From Planctomycetota bacterium (GTDB lineage: Bacteria > Planctomycetota > UBA1135), in contig RFGR01000061.1 in the NCBI GenBank assembly GCA_003696625.1, positions 1 through 63,994 on the forward strand: 63,994 nt of DNA. Reading direction: 5' to 3'. This document shows, piece after piece, positions 50,202 to 58,778 of this stretch. Below the pieces are notes generated by a model, which was not told where the DNA came from, ran no database searches, and worked only from the letters and a program-made list of their open reading frames with translations. How positions within the stretch are numbered: position 1 is the stretch's first letter; each line of letters opens with the position of its first letter. Made by a program: the position numbers and the translations under genes.

Positions 50202-51323
50202 ATGCACCGACGCCCGCTCTCCCTGCTCCTCCTGGCCGTCGGCCTGGCCCTCGGCTTGGCCCTCGGCCTGGCCGCCCCGGCCCGCGGCGGCCGGCCCTCC
50301 ACGCCGGCCCAGTTGCTCGAATTCTCCGACGCCCTCGAGGATCTCGCCGCCCGGGTCCTCCGGGCCACCGTCCACATCCGGGTCGATTTCACCGCCGACG
50401 GCGAGCGCCGGGCCGGGACCGGCACCGGCTTCGTGGTCGACGCCATCCGCGGCATCGTGGTCACCAACAACCACGTGGTGAATCCGCCCAAGGATCGGCC
50501 GGATCAGGAGATCGGGGACGTCTTCGCCCGCGTGACCCTGGCCGACGGCCGGGTCTTCCCGGCGGACATCGTCGCCGCCGACCCCCGCATCGACATCGCC
50601 GTCGTCCGGATCCCGGAAGGTGAGGCCCGGCGCCAGCTCCCCTGGGGGGACAGCGACGCCCTGCGGCCCGGCGCCCTGGTCCTGGCGGTCGGCAACCCGC
50701 TCGGCCTGGTCGGTTCGACCAGCCTCGGGGTCATCAGCGGCCTCAACCGCTCGATCGGCATCCTGGCCCAGACCCCTGGCGGCTACGAGGATTTCCTCCA
50801 ACACGACGCCGTGATCGACCAGGGCAGCTCCGGCGGCCCGCTGGTGGACATGCGCGGCCGGGTGGTGGGGGTGAACACCGCCATCAGCCCCGATTCCCAG
50901 TTCAAGGCGGTCCACGGCCTCCATTCCTGGAACGGCGTCTCCTGGTCGGTGCCGGCCCGCCTGGCCCGCAAGGTGGCCGAGGACCTGGTCGAGTACGGTC
51001 GGGTCCGCCGCGGCTACCTGGGCGTGAACACGGATCAGCAGGAGATCTCCCCCGGCTTCGCCCGCCGGAGCGGCCTGCCACGGCCTTACGGCGCCCTGGT
51101 CACCGAGATCCTGGAAGGGACTCCAGCCGCCGCCGCCGGCGTTCGCAAGGGGGACATCATCCTCGAGGTGGACGGCCACGAAGTCACCGGTTGGCAGGCC
51201 CTCCGCGCTCGGATCAGCGCCTATTCGCCCGGCGATCGGGTGCGTCTCCGGCTCTGGCGCAACAAGCAGGCCTTGGAGGTGGAGGTCGAGCTGGCGGAGT
51301 TGCCGGCCGAGGCCGGAGGTTGA
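50202..51323 (+). CDS. Periplasmic DegP/HtrA-like serine protease with one PDZ domain
   Basis: The 373-residue protein has a signal peptide (LSLLLLAVGLALGLALGLAA). The trypsin-like domain has GTGFVVDAIRGIVVTNNHVV (catalytic His near 91), DPRIDIAVVRIPEG (Asp) and AVIDQGSSGGPLVDMRGRVV (Ser near 209, GSSGGP in place of GNSGGP). A single PDZ domain fills about 270-370, ending PAAAAGVRKGDIILEVDGHE. One PDZ domain is the DegS-like number, but no membrane anchor beyond the signal is evident. Confidence 0.93.
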   Translation: MHRRPLSLLLLAVGLALGLALGLAAPARGGRPSTPAQLLEFSDALEDLAARVLRATVHIRVDFTADGERRAGTGTGFVVDAIRGIVVTNNHVVNPPKDRPDQEIGDVFARVTLADGRVFPADIVAADPRIDIAVVRIPEGEARRQLPWGDSDALRPGALVLAVGNPLGLVGSTSLGVISGLNRSIGILAQTPGGYEDFLQHDAVIDQGSSGGPLVDMRGRVVGVNTAISPDSQFKAVHGLHSWNGVSWSVPARLARKVAEDLVEYGRVRRGYLGVNTDQQEISPGFARRSGLPRPYGALVTEILEGTPAAAAGVRKGDIILEVDGHEVTGWQALRARISAYSPGDRVRLRLWRNKQALEVEVELAELPAEAGG

Positions 51324-51742
51324 GCCGGCGGCGAGAAGCGAGGCCGCCGGATCCTCCCCTCACGGACCCGGCGGCCTCCATCCCCTTGGAATCCCCCTGG
51401 AGACAGGTGCGATTACCGCGAGGGTCTAGCCGTTCGGAGGGCGGGCGGTAACCGGATTCCAGAGCAGATCATGGAATCCGGCCCGGATCGCTGCCCCCTG
51501 ATTGCCGGCGAACCCTAACCCGGACCCGGGTGCTCCGTCTTGCGGGGTGGCGGAACCTCCCAAGGGCGCCCCGGCGCCCCTGGGATCGCCCGGGGAAGGT
51601 CACCCACGAGCCGCTGGGATCCGATCGAGGCGGGGATGCAGGCGGTCGCCGGCCTCCTCCGGACGACGAAGCGGACCTTCCGGTCGGCCGCAAGCCGCCC
51701 CGGCTCCGAACCGGGGGCCAGGGAACCGGCCCGGATTCCGAA
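51324..51742. other. 419-bp intergenic region with two inverted repeats, no gene seen
   Basis: It lies between the convergent DegP-like and TatD-like genes. An 11-bp perfect inverted repeat (51340-51350 with 51368-51378, 17-base loop) directly follows the protease gene and may terminate it, though no T-run follows. A second perfect repeat, CCGGATTCCA / TGGAATCCGG (51452-51461 with 51472-51481, 10-base spacer), could be a protein-binding site or stem. The remaining open frames look like GC-driven shadows. Confidence 0.6.
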
Positions 51743-52561
51743 TCAGGCCGGGACTCCGGCCGGGCCGACCCCCAGGGCCATCCGCTCGGCGCCGTAGAAG
51801 GCGAGCGGGTTGTCCCAGACCAACCGCTGGATCACGGCCGGGTCGGCGCCGCGGGCCTCGAGCAAGGCGGCCGTCTTCGGCACGTTCAGCGGGTCCGACC
51901 GCCCCCAGTCGGCGCTCGAGTTCAGAGTGATCCGCTCGACCCCGCAGTCGAAGAAGATGTTCACGAAGCGCTCCGGCGTCAGCTTGGTCTCGGGATAGAC
52001 CGTGTGGCCGGCCCAGTAGCCGGCGTCGAGGATCATCCGGGTGGTCTCCTCGGTCGAGTGGTCGATGACCACCCGGTTCGGGTCCACGTCCAGGTCGGCG
52101 AGGACCTCGATCGTCCGCTTCGTGCCGCGGGCCTTGTCGCGGTGCGGGGTGTGGACCAGGATCGGCAAGTCGAACCCGCGGGCCATTTCGACCTGGGCGA
52201 TGAAAGCCTTCTCCTCGGCCGGGGTGATCGCGTCGTAGCCCAGCTCGCCGACCGCGACCACGCCGTCGCGCCCGAGGAACTCCGGCAGCATCTCCAGCAC
52301 CTCGGCCGCCAGCCGCTCGTCGTTGGCCTCCTTTGGGTTGAGGCCGATCGTACAGCGGTGCTCGATGCCGAAGCCGGCCGCGCGTTCCCGCTCCCATTCC
52401 AGGATCATCAGGAAGTAGTCGCGGAAGGTGCCGGCGCTGGTCCGGGGCTGGCCGAGCCAGAAGGAGGGTTCCACCACCGCCCGGACCCCGGCCAGGTACA
52501 TGGCCTGGTAGTCGTCGGTGGTCCGGGAGACGCAGTGGATGTGCGGGTCGATGTAGCGCAT
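51743..52561 (-). CDS. TatD-family metal-dependent hydrolase, EboB-like
   Basis: The 272-residue amidohydrolase-fold protein begins MRYIDPHIHCVSRTTDDYQA, with the HxH metal motif. VVEPSFWLGQPRTSAGTFRD, CTIGLNPKEANDE, GVVAVGELGYDAITPAEE, LPILVHTPHRDKARGT and RVVIDHSTEETT follow. This particular set matches the EboB subgroup of TatD proteins as I recall it; ebo genes export polar metabolites and occur as a cluster, but no other ebo gene is here. Its likely -10 (TAGAAT) begins with the stop codon of the Lon-type gene. Confidence 0.8.
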   Translation of the reverse strand: MRYIDPHIHCVSRTTDDYQAMYLAGVRAVVEPSFWLGQPRTSAGTFRDYFLMILEWERERAAGFGIEHRCTIGLNPKEANDERLAAEVLEMLPEFLGRDGVVAVGELGYDAITPAEEKAFIAQVEMARGFDLPILVHTPHRDKARGTKRTIEVLADLDVDPNRVVIDHSTEETTRMILDAGYWAGHTVYPETKLTPERFVNIFFDCGVERITLNSSADWGRSDPLNVPKTAALLEARGADPAVIQRLVWDNPLAFYGAERMALGVGPAGVPA

Positions 52562-52584
52562 GATCGAGTGGTGGTGGACCTGGC

Positions 52585-52590
52585 ATTCTA
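52585..52590 (-). promoter_or_regulatory. TAGAAT hexamer fused to a stop codon, upstream of the TatD-like gene
   Basis: On the minus strand the TAG is the stop of the Lon-type gene. The hexamer ends 23 bases before the ATG at 52561, so the leader would be about 16 bases. Confidence 0.45.
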
Positions 52591-55056
52591 GCCCTGCCCG
52601 GACTTGCGGCCGCCCTTGTCGTCCTTGCCGTCCCGAACCTTGTCGTAGCGGGCCAAGGCGGCCTCGACCCGGCCCATGACCGACTCCTGCGGCCAGCTGC
52701 CGTCCCGCCGCCGCCGGCCGGCCGGCAGGCCGGTCAGCAGGGCGATCCCCTGGTCGACCGTGTCGGCGGCCCAGAGGTGGAAGCGGCCGGCCCGCACCTC
52801 GCGCAGGATCGCCGGGTCGAGCATCAGATCCTCGACGTTGCTGGAAGGCAGGATGACGCCCTGGCTGCCGGTCAGGCCGCGGCGGGCGCAGAGTTCGAAG
52901 AAGCCGGCCACCTTCTCGTTGACGCCGCCGACGGCCAGGATCTCGCCCTGCATGTTGACGGCGCCGGTCACGGCCAGGTCCTGCCGCACGGGCAGGCCGG
53001 CGATCGCGGAGAGCAGGCAGTAGACCTCGGTCGAGCTGGCCGAGTCGCCGTCGATCGGGCCGTAGCTCTGGTCGAAGCTGAGGGCGGCCTTGATCGGCAG
53101 CGTGCGGTTCTGGCCGAAGCGGGCGCGCAGGAAGGATTCGAGCAGGAGCACCCCCTTGGTGTGGATCGGGCCGCTCAGCTCGACCTCGCGCTCGATGTTC
53201 AGGGTGCTGTCGTCGCCGACCGCCACCGAGGCCGAGACCCGGGCGACCCGGCCGAAGGAGAGCGGGCCGATCGAAACCACGGTCAAGGCGTTGACCGAGC
53301 CGATCCGGGTGCCGCTGGTCTGAATCTCGTAGACGCCGTCGAGGACCGCGCGCAGGTTCCACTCCGGCTCGGCCGCGTGCTGAAGGATGAAGGCCCGCCG
53401 CGCCTCCTCGACCGCCCGCCGGTCGATCCGCCGCCGGCCGGCGCGCTGGGCGTGGTAGGAGGCCTCCCGGGCGTAGTCGGCCAGGACCGGCAGCCGGGCC
53501 GACAGCCGGTTGCGGCGGCCGGCGTCCTCGACCGCCCGTTCGACCAGGCTCTGCAGACCGCTGGCGGCGAAGGGCAGCAGACCCTCGCGCCGACCGAGGT
53601 CGCGCAGGACCCGGACCAGGCGGCCGACGTTGGCCTTGGTCAGCGGCAGGTTGTCGTCGAACTCGGCCTTGGTCTTGAAGATCTCGGGGAAGTCGTGGTC
53701 GCTCTCGTGGAGCAGCTCGTAGAGCGCGTTGTCCCCGACCAGGATCACCTTGAGGTCGATCGGCACCGGTTCCGGCCGGACGCCGGTGACGCCGAGCGGG
53801 GACATCCCCTCGATCGTGTGGATCTGGAGCTGGTGGATCTGGAGGGTCCGCTTCAGGGAGCGCCAGACCTCGGCCTCCTGGAAGACGTCGCGGGCGTTCA
53901 GGACCAGCAGGCCGCCGTCGGCGGCCAGCAACGAGCCGGGGCGGACCGCGAGGTGGAAGTGGCCGGGGCCGGCGCTGAGCTGGCGCCGTTCGACCGTGCC
54001 GAACAGATTCGAGTAGTTCGGGTGGAGTTCGGTCACGATCGGACAGCGCCCCTCCTCGGCGCTGCGGACCACGTTCACCTCGAAGACCTCCAGCCCGAGC
54101 TTGTGGTCGCCGTCGCCCTCTTCCTGGTCGCTCTCTTCTCCGCCGCCCTCCGGGCCGCGGAAGAGGTGCAGGTTGGCGAGGGCGAAGCCGGCCGCGTCGC
54201 CGAGCCAGGCGCCGAGCGCCTCGTCGGCCTCGAGTTCCTCGGCGGTGGCGATGGTCAGGGCCTGGACCACCTCCCGGACTCGGTTCTCGTCCAAGGTCTG
54301 GACCTCGCGCAACAGCCGCAGGCCGATCTGGCGCGCCTGGAGCCTCGCCTTCCGGAGCTGGCTGACCAGGCCCTCGCGGGCCAGGAGCAGGCGGCGCAGG
54401 GCGGCGCCTCGGGGCCGAAGCTTCTCTTCGACCTCACCGAGCGCGTCCGGGGCGACCGCCTCCTCGCCGATCCGCAGCCAAATGTCCGGCCGCGGGCCGT
54501 CCTCGGCCTCGACCTGGACCAGGGCCAGACCGGCGGCGCGGGCCCGCCGGGCCAGCCGGCGGAAGAGCTGCTCCTCGGCGCTGGCGTAGCGGCGCAGGAG
54601 GCGGTCGCGGCGGGCGAGGTGCTCCTCGCTCGACAGCAGGCGCGGGATCTCGCGCCGCATCGCCCGCCGCCAGTTCCGCATCGCCTCGGCCAAGCGGACC
54701 CCCTTTCCGGCCGGCAGCGCCAAGTGACGGGGCCGGATCGGGTCGAGAAAGTTGTGGACGAAGACGTGGTCCTTGAGGAGCGGGCAGCTCAGTTGGACCT
54801 GCTCCAGGACCGCCCGCACCGTTTGGAAGCGCTCCGGTCCGCCGATGCCGGTGACGAAGACGTTGTAACCCGGCGCCTGGACCGCGAGGCCCATCCGGAG
54901 CGCCTCGATCGGCCGCTCCTGCCCGATCAGCCGGGAGACCGGATCTTGGCCGGTCGGGCGCCGGCGCGGCGCCGGGATCCAGCCGGCGGGGCAGGTCCAG
55001 CGGAGTTGGGAGGGGCGAAGCGGGCGCGGACGAAGGGCGCGGCGGTCGGCGGCCAT
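52588..55056 (-). CDS. Lon-type (AAA_32/LonB-like) protease with a degenerate Walker A
   Basis: The 822-residue protein has an N-terminal ATPase-like region, a large helical insertion (about 110-320) typical of AAA_32 proteins, and a C-terminal Lon protease domain. The catalytic dyad is present: Ser672 in DGDSASSTEV and Lys715 in GGVNEKVAGFFELC. The Walker A segment reads FVTGIGGPERFQTV instead of GxxGxGKT, so ordinary ATP binding is doubtful. LLAADGGLLVLNARDVFQEA occupies the Walker B region. I start it at the ATG at 55056, 8 bases after TACCAT; the open frame runs on upstream only because of GC bias. Confidence 0.88.
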   Translation of the reverse strand: MAADRRALRPRPLRPSQLRWTCPAGWIPAPRRRPTGQDPVSRLIGQERPIEALRMGLAVQAPGYNVFVTGIGGPERFQTVRAVLEQVQLSCPLLKDHVFVHNFLDPIRPRHLALPAGKGVRLAEAMRNWRRAMRREIPRLLSSEEHLARRDRLLRRYASAEEQLFRRLARRARAAGLALVQVEAEDGPRPDIWLRIGEEAVAPDALGEVEEKLRPRGAALRRLLLAREGLVSQLRKARLQARQIGLRLLREVQTLDENRVREVVQALTIATAEELEADEALGAWLGDAAGFALANLHLFRGPEGGGEESDQEEGDGDHKLGLEVFEVNVVRSAEEGRCPIVTELHPNYSNLFGTVERRQLSAGPGHFHLAVRPGSLLAADGGLLVLNARDVFQEAEVWRSLKRTLQIHQLQIHTIEGMSPLGVTGVRPEPVPIDLKVILVGDNALYELLHESDHDFPEIFKTKAEFDDNLPLTKANVGRLVRVLRDLGRREGLLPFAASGLQSLVERAVEDAGRRNRLSARLPVLADYAREASYHAQRAGRRRIDRRAVEEARRAFILQHAAEPEWNLRAVLDGVYEIQTSGTRIGSVNALTVVSIGPLSFGRVARVSASVAVGDDSTLNIEREVELSGPIHTKGVLLLESFLRARFGQNRTLPIKAALSFDQSYGPIDGDSASSTEVYCLLSAIAGLPVRQDLAVTGAVNMQGEILAVGGVNEKVAGFFELCARRGLTGSQGVILPSSNVEDLMLDPAILREVRAGRFHLWAADTVDQGIALLTGLPAGRRRRDGSWPQESVMGRVEAALARYDKVRDGKDDKGGRKSGQG

Positions 55057-55064
55057 GCCCCGGC

Positions 55065-55070
55065 ATGGTA
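55065..55070 (-). promoter_or_regulatory. TACCAT -10-like hexamer, leaderless spacing to the Lon-type gene
   Basis: On the minus strand the hexamer ends 8 bases before the ATG at 55056. Confidence 0.45.
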
Positions 55071-55088
55071 GGTCCGCCGACCGCCTGC

Positions 55089-57239
55089 TCAGCGGCGGAA
55101 CGGCCGCTCCTTCCGGTAGGCCTCGGCCTGGGCCCGCAGCGTCGACACCACCTCCTCCGGCGCACCGGTCGCGGCCGCCACCTCGGCGGCCTGGTCCTGG
55201 AGGTCCCCGGCCTCGGACCAGTGCCCGCCGGCGGCCGCCGCCATCGCCCGGGCCTCGAGCACCTCGACCACCTCCCGGGGAGTCGGCTCGGAGCGCCGGC
55301 GCAGGTCCGCCTCCAGCTCGGCGGCCAGCTCGGCGGCCCGATCCGGATCCCGCAGCTCCGGGGTTCGCGCGCCGGCCCGGATCCGGAGGAGGTCGAGCCG
55401 GGCCGGAGCGAGGCCGGGATCGTGCCGCAGGGCCTCCTCGAGCGCCTCGGTCGCCTCTCGTTCGTGATCGAGCGCCAGCTCGGCCTGGGCCAGGTTGAAC
55501 CAGGCCGGGGCCGAGTCGGGACGGGCCGCGACCGCCCGCCGGAGTTCGGTCACCGCCTCCTCCGGGCGGCCGGTCTCGAGGAGGACGCCGCCGAGTCCGG
55601 CGAGGGCCTCCCAGTCGCCCGGGTCGAGTTCGACCGCCCTCCGGAACGGTGCCTCGGCTTCGGCCGCCCGGCCGCTGCGGGCCAGGGCCGTGGCCAGCGC
55701 CCGCCAGCCGTAGGGGTCTTCCGGCCGGGCCTCGGCCGCCCGACGCAGCTCCGCCAGGGCCTCGGCCAAGCCGGCCGGGTCGTCGGCGGCCCGCTCGCTG
55801 CGGAGCCGGGCGAGGCTGGCGGCGGCCTGGGGGAAGCTGAGTTCCGCCGCCCGGCGGTAGGCGGCCTCGGCCCGTTCCGGTTCGCCGGCTCGTTCCCAGG
55901 CCTCGCCGAGCTTGTGCGCGAAGGCCGGCCGGAGGCGGTCGAGCGGCGGTTCGAGGGCGCCGCCGGCTGCCAGGGCGAGCAGGCCGCCGAGCCAGATCGC
56001 TCCGCGCCAGCGATGGCGCTGGGCGGCGACCCCGGCGCAGAGGGCCGCGGCCACCGGCAGCGCCGGCATCCGGTAGCGCGGGGAGTAGAAAAAGAGGGTC
56101 ACCACCAGAAGCGGCAGCAGGAGCAGCAGCGCCTCCGGGAAGACCGGTCGCCGCCGCCTCCAGGCGACGAACAGGGCGAGCAGGGCCGGGAGCAGGACCA
56201 GCGGCGCCGGCACGATTCCGGCCCAGGGCTGGAGTCCCGCCTGCCGCTCGAGTTCCGGCAGCGCGACGTCGCCGTAGGCGTGGGCGGTGAAGAACAACCC
56301 GACCTTGCGCGCGGCGGTGAGCAGGGCGGCGCCTGGATCGGCCGCCCACCAGGCCAGGCCGCGGGCGAAGAAGTGGCGGCTGGTCGCCCGCCAGCCCTCG
56401 ATCCCCGTCTCCTCGGCGGTCAGGCGCCAGGCGTCCCGGTTCTGCTTCAGGCGGCCGGTGCTGACGCCGGGGATCGGGTGGTAGGTGCCGTCCGCCCCGG
56501 GGGCGTTGCCGTGGGCGAAGGTGACTCCGGCCTGGGCGCTGATCAGGATCGGCTCGCCGCAGGCGGCGAGGTTGTGGGCCGTCGCGGGGGCGACGACCAG
56601 GGCCGCGGCCAAGACCAGGCGCGGCGCCGCCGGCCAGGAGGTTCGCCGGCCGCGCCAAGCGGCGACGATCGGCACCGCCAGCAGCATCGCCGGATTGGCG
56701 AGAGCGTTCAGGCCGAGCAGGGCGCCGAGGCCGAGGTCCCGACCGCCGCCGGGCCGATCCTCGGCCCGCTGCAGGCCCCGCCAGAGCAGGGCGACCAAGA
56801 AGAGCTGGAGGCTGCTGTTCAGCAGCCTCCCGGCGGCGTAGGAGGGGTCCGTGAGCAGCAGGAAAAGGGCCGCCGCCGCCAGGGCCGGACCGTCGGTGGC
56901 CAGGCGGTGCCGGGCGGCCCTTCCGACCAGCCAGCCGGTGGCGGCGTGGAGGAGGGCCTGCACGGCGTAGATCCCCGGCAGCCCGAAGCCGAGGGCGCGC
57001 AGGAGAGCGAGGAAGAACGGGTAGAGCGGCGCGGACAGAAAGGGCTCGCTGCCGATCAGCCTGCCGCCGGCGATCGCGCCGGCCCATTCCCAGTAGGCCT
57101 GGGCGTCGTCCAGCGGCACTCGGGCGAAGGGATCGTGCGGCCACTCCAGCCAGCGGCCGAGCGCCTCCAGGAGCAGCCCGATCAGGCACAGGCCGGCGAG
57201 GCGGCGGGAGAAGCGGCGGCCCGGCGGCGTCGGCGGCAT
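55089..57239 (-). CDS. GT-C-type membrane glycosyltransferase-like protein fused to TPR repeats
   Basis: The 716-residue protein begins with a polytopic region of about ten spans (to about residue 420). Its first periplasmic loop carries LDDAQAYWEWAGAIAGGRLI, where the acidic pair is the catalytic feature of PMT/ArnT-like GT-C enzymes that use polyprenyl-linked sugars. The C-terminal part (about 430-700) is TPR repeats, for example PYGWRALATALARSGRAAEA, DWEALAGLGGVLLETGRPEE and APAWFNLAQAELALDHEREA. It probably glycosylates or assembles envelope components in the periplasm. A TACATT 11 bases upstream is a weak -10 candidate. Confidence 0.75.
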   Translation of the reverse strand: MPPTPPGRRFSRRLAGLCLIGLLLEALGRWLEWPHDPFARVPLDDAQAYWEWAGAIAGGRLIGSEPFLSAPLYPFFLALLRALGFGLPGIYAVQALLHAATGWLVGRAARHRLATDGPALAAAALFLLLTDPSYAAGRLLNSSLQLFLVALLWRGLQRAEDRPGGGRDLGLGALLGLNALANPAMLLAVPIVAAWRGRRTSWPAAPRLVLAAALVVAPATAHNLAACGEPILISAQAGVTFAHGNAPGADGTYHPIPGVSTGRLKQNRDAWRLTAEETGIEGWRATSRHFFARGLAWWAADPGAALLTAARKVGLFFTAHAYGDVALPELERQAGLQPWAGIVPAPLVLLPALLALFVAWRRRRPVFPEALLLLLPLLVVTLFFYSPRYRMPALPVAAALCAGVAAQRHRWRGAIWLGGLLALAAGGALEPPLDRLRPAFAHKLGEAWERAGEPERAEAAYRRAAELSFPQAAASLARLRSERAADDPAGLAEALAELRRAAEARPEDPYGWRALATALARSGRAAEAEAPFRRAVELDPGDWEALAGLGGVLLETGRPEEAVTELRRAVAARPDSAPAWFNLAQAELALDHEREATEALEEALRHDPGLAPARLDLLRIRAGARTPELRDPDRAAELAAELEADLRRRSEPTPREVVEVLEARAMAAAAGGHWSEAGDLQDQAAEVAAATGAPEEVVSTLRAQAEAYRKERPFRR

Positions 57240-57359
57240 CGGCGACGGCGAATGTAGCAGGGCCGGGCGGCATTCCTCCTTCCGCCCTTGAGCCGGCGGC
57301 CGGCGGTCCTAGAAGATGCCTCCTCCGGCCGCCGCCCGCGGCCGACCCTGGATTCCGAC

Positions 57360-57935
57360 ATGGCCTACGAACTCCCTGACCTGCCCTACCCGAAGGACGC
57401 CCTGGCGCCCCACATCAGCGCCGAGACCTTCGACTACCATCACGGCAAGCACCACGCCGCCTACGTCAACAAGCTCAACGAGCTGACCGGCGGTGACTCC
57501 TCGAAGAGCCTCGAGGAGCTGATCCGGACCGCCGAAGGCGGCCTGTTCAACCAGGCGGCCCAGGTCTGGAACCACAGCTTCTACTGGCAATGCATGAAGC
57601 CCGGCGGCGGCGGCGCCCCGAGCGGAGCCCTGGCCGAGGCGATCGCCCGCGACTTCGGTTCCTTCGAGGACTTCGTCGGCCGGTTCAAGGCCGCCGCCGC
57701 CGGCCAGTTCGGCTCTGGCTGGGCCTGGCTGGTCGAGGACGGCGGCAAGCTGGCGATCGTCACCACCGCCAACGCCGGCAACCCCATGACCGCCGGCCAG
57801 AAGCCGCTGCTCACCTGCGACGTCTGGGAGCACGCCTACTACATCGACTACCGCAACGCGCGGCCGAAGTATCTCGAGGTGTTCTTCGAGCACCTCGTGA
57901 ACTGGGACTTCGTCGCCGCCAACCTCGGCGCCTGA
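57360..57935 (+). CDS. sodB: Iron/manganese superoxide dismutase
   Basis: The 191-residue enzyme dismutates superoxide. Metal ligands lie in FDYHHGKHHAAYVNKL (first His), VWNHSFYWQCM (second His) and TCDVWEHAYYIDYRNARP (Asp and His). The active-site region AAGQFGSGWAWLV, with Gln in the GQFGSGW context, points to an iron enzyme. Cytosolic, with no signal peptide. TAGAAG lies 46 bases upstream, so this gene is leadered. Confidence 0.96.
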   Translation: MAYELPDLPYPKDALAPHISAETFDYHHGKHHAAYVNKLNELTGGDSSKSLEELIRTAEGGLFNQAAQVWNHSFYWQCMKPGGGGAPSGALAEAIARDFGSFEDFVGRFKAAAAGQFGSGWAWLVEDGGKLAIVTTANAGNPMTAGQKPLLTCDVWEHAYYIDYRNARPKYLEVFFEHLVNWDFVAANLGA

Positions 57936-57962
57936 GGCGCCGCCCGCCCGGCCCCTCCGGTC

Positions 57963-58778
57963 TCAGAAGACCACCCCGACGGCCAGGAAGGGGCCGGTCA
58001 GGTCGAGGCTGCTGTCGAACCGGCTGCCGCTGAAGGTGCCGTCGACGTCGATCGTGATGTAGCGGTAGCCGAGCAAAGCCTCGATGTTGGCGGTGAAGGC
58101 GTAGTGGACGGCGCCGGCGAAATCGAAGTAGCTGACGTCGGCGTCGCCGGTGCTGGCCGAGATCCCGCTCAGCTCGGCGCCGAGGCGGAAACCCTCTGGC
58201 AGGTCCAGGTCCGCGCGGGCGCCGACCATCGGCACGTAGACGGTCTCGTCCCGCAGGACGACCTGCTTGTCGCCCTTCTGGACCAGCCCGCCGAGGGCGT
58301 TGCGGTCGGCGGTCAGGCTGATCTCGTCGAAGGAGACCTCGTCGACCCCGAGCAGCAGCGCCAGGCGGAGGACACCGGTGCTGAACACGTCCAGGCCGAG
58401 CAGCAGCTTGCGCACCGCCATGTCCACGGTCGTGGTCGAGCGGAGGTCGGCGGCCAGGACGTTGCCGGCGAAGGTGCCGCCGGCGGCGAAGACGCTCGGG
58501 TTGGCGGTCCGCAGCGACAGGTCGCTGTAGACCAGCTCGAACGGGCTGACGCCGGCGCGGGCGCCGAAGTGGAAGACGTTGTCGGTGTCCGAGCCGAGGT
58601 CGACGTCGCCCTTCAGGTCGGCGCCGTGGCTGGTCGCCTTGACGTTGTTGACGGCGCCGTCGGTACTCGCCGCCATCATGCCGCCGAAGGCGCTGGCGTG
58701 GAGCCCGGACCAGGCGGCGTCGCCGGCACTGACACAGCCGGGAAGAAGGAGGAGGAGCGGAAGGAGGGGCTTGATCAT
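57963..58778 (-). CDS. Outer-membrane-like beta-barrel or beta-rich lipoprotein
   Basis: The 271-residue protein has a signal peptide with a lipobox-like LLLLLPGC. The rest has amphipathic strands alternating with short turns (FHFGARAGVSPFELVYSDLS, RLALLLGVDEVSFDEISLTA, FAGAVHYAFTANIEALLGYR) and ends LTGPFLAVGVVF, a hydrophobic C-terminus ending in Phe like many outer-membrane barrels. No family is certain. The ATG overlaps the upstream GT4 stop as ATGA, so it is part of the envelope cluster. Confidence 0.7.
   Translation of the reverse strand: MIKPLLPLLLLLPGCVSAGDAAWSGLHASAFGGMMAASTDGAVNNVKATSHGADLKGDVDLGSDTDNVFHFGARAGVSPFELVYSDLSLRTANPSVFAAGGTFAGNVLAADLRSTTTVDMAVRKLLLGLDVFSTGVLRLALLLGVDEVSFDEISLTADRNALGGLVQKGDKQVVLRDETVYVPMVGARADLDLPEGFRLGAELSGISASTGDADVSYFDFAGAVHYAFTANIEALLGYRYITIDVDGTFSGSRFDSSLDLTGPFLAVGVVF

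Noticed and set aside
55057..57273. Upstream extension of the Lon-type frame giving 1561 residues
   Set aside because: The extension overlaps the whole GT-C/TPR gene in another frame and is Arg/Pro/Gly-rich. The ATG at 55056 with its -10 hexamer is a better start.
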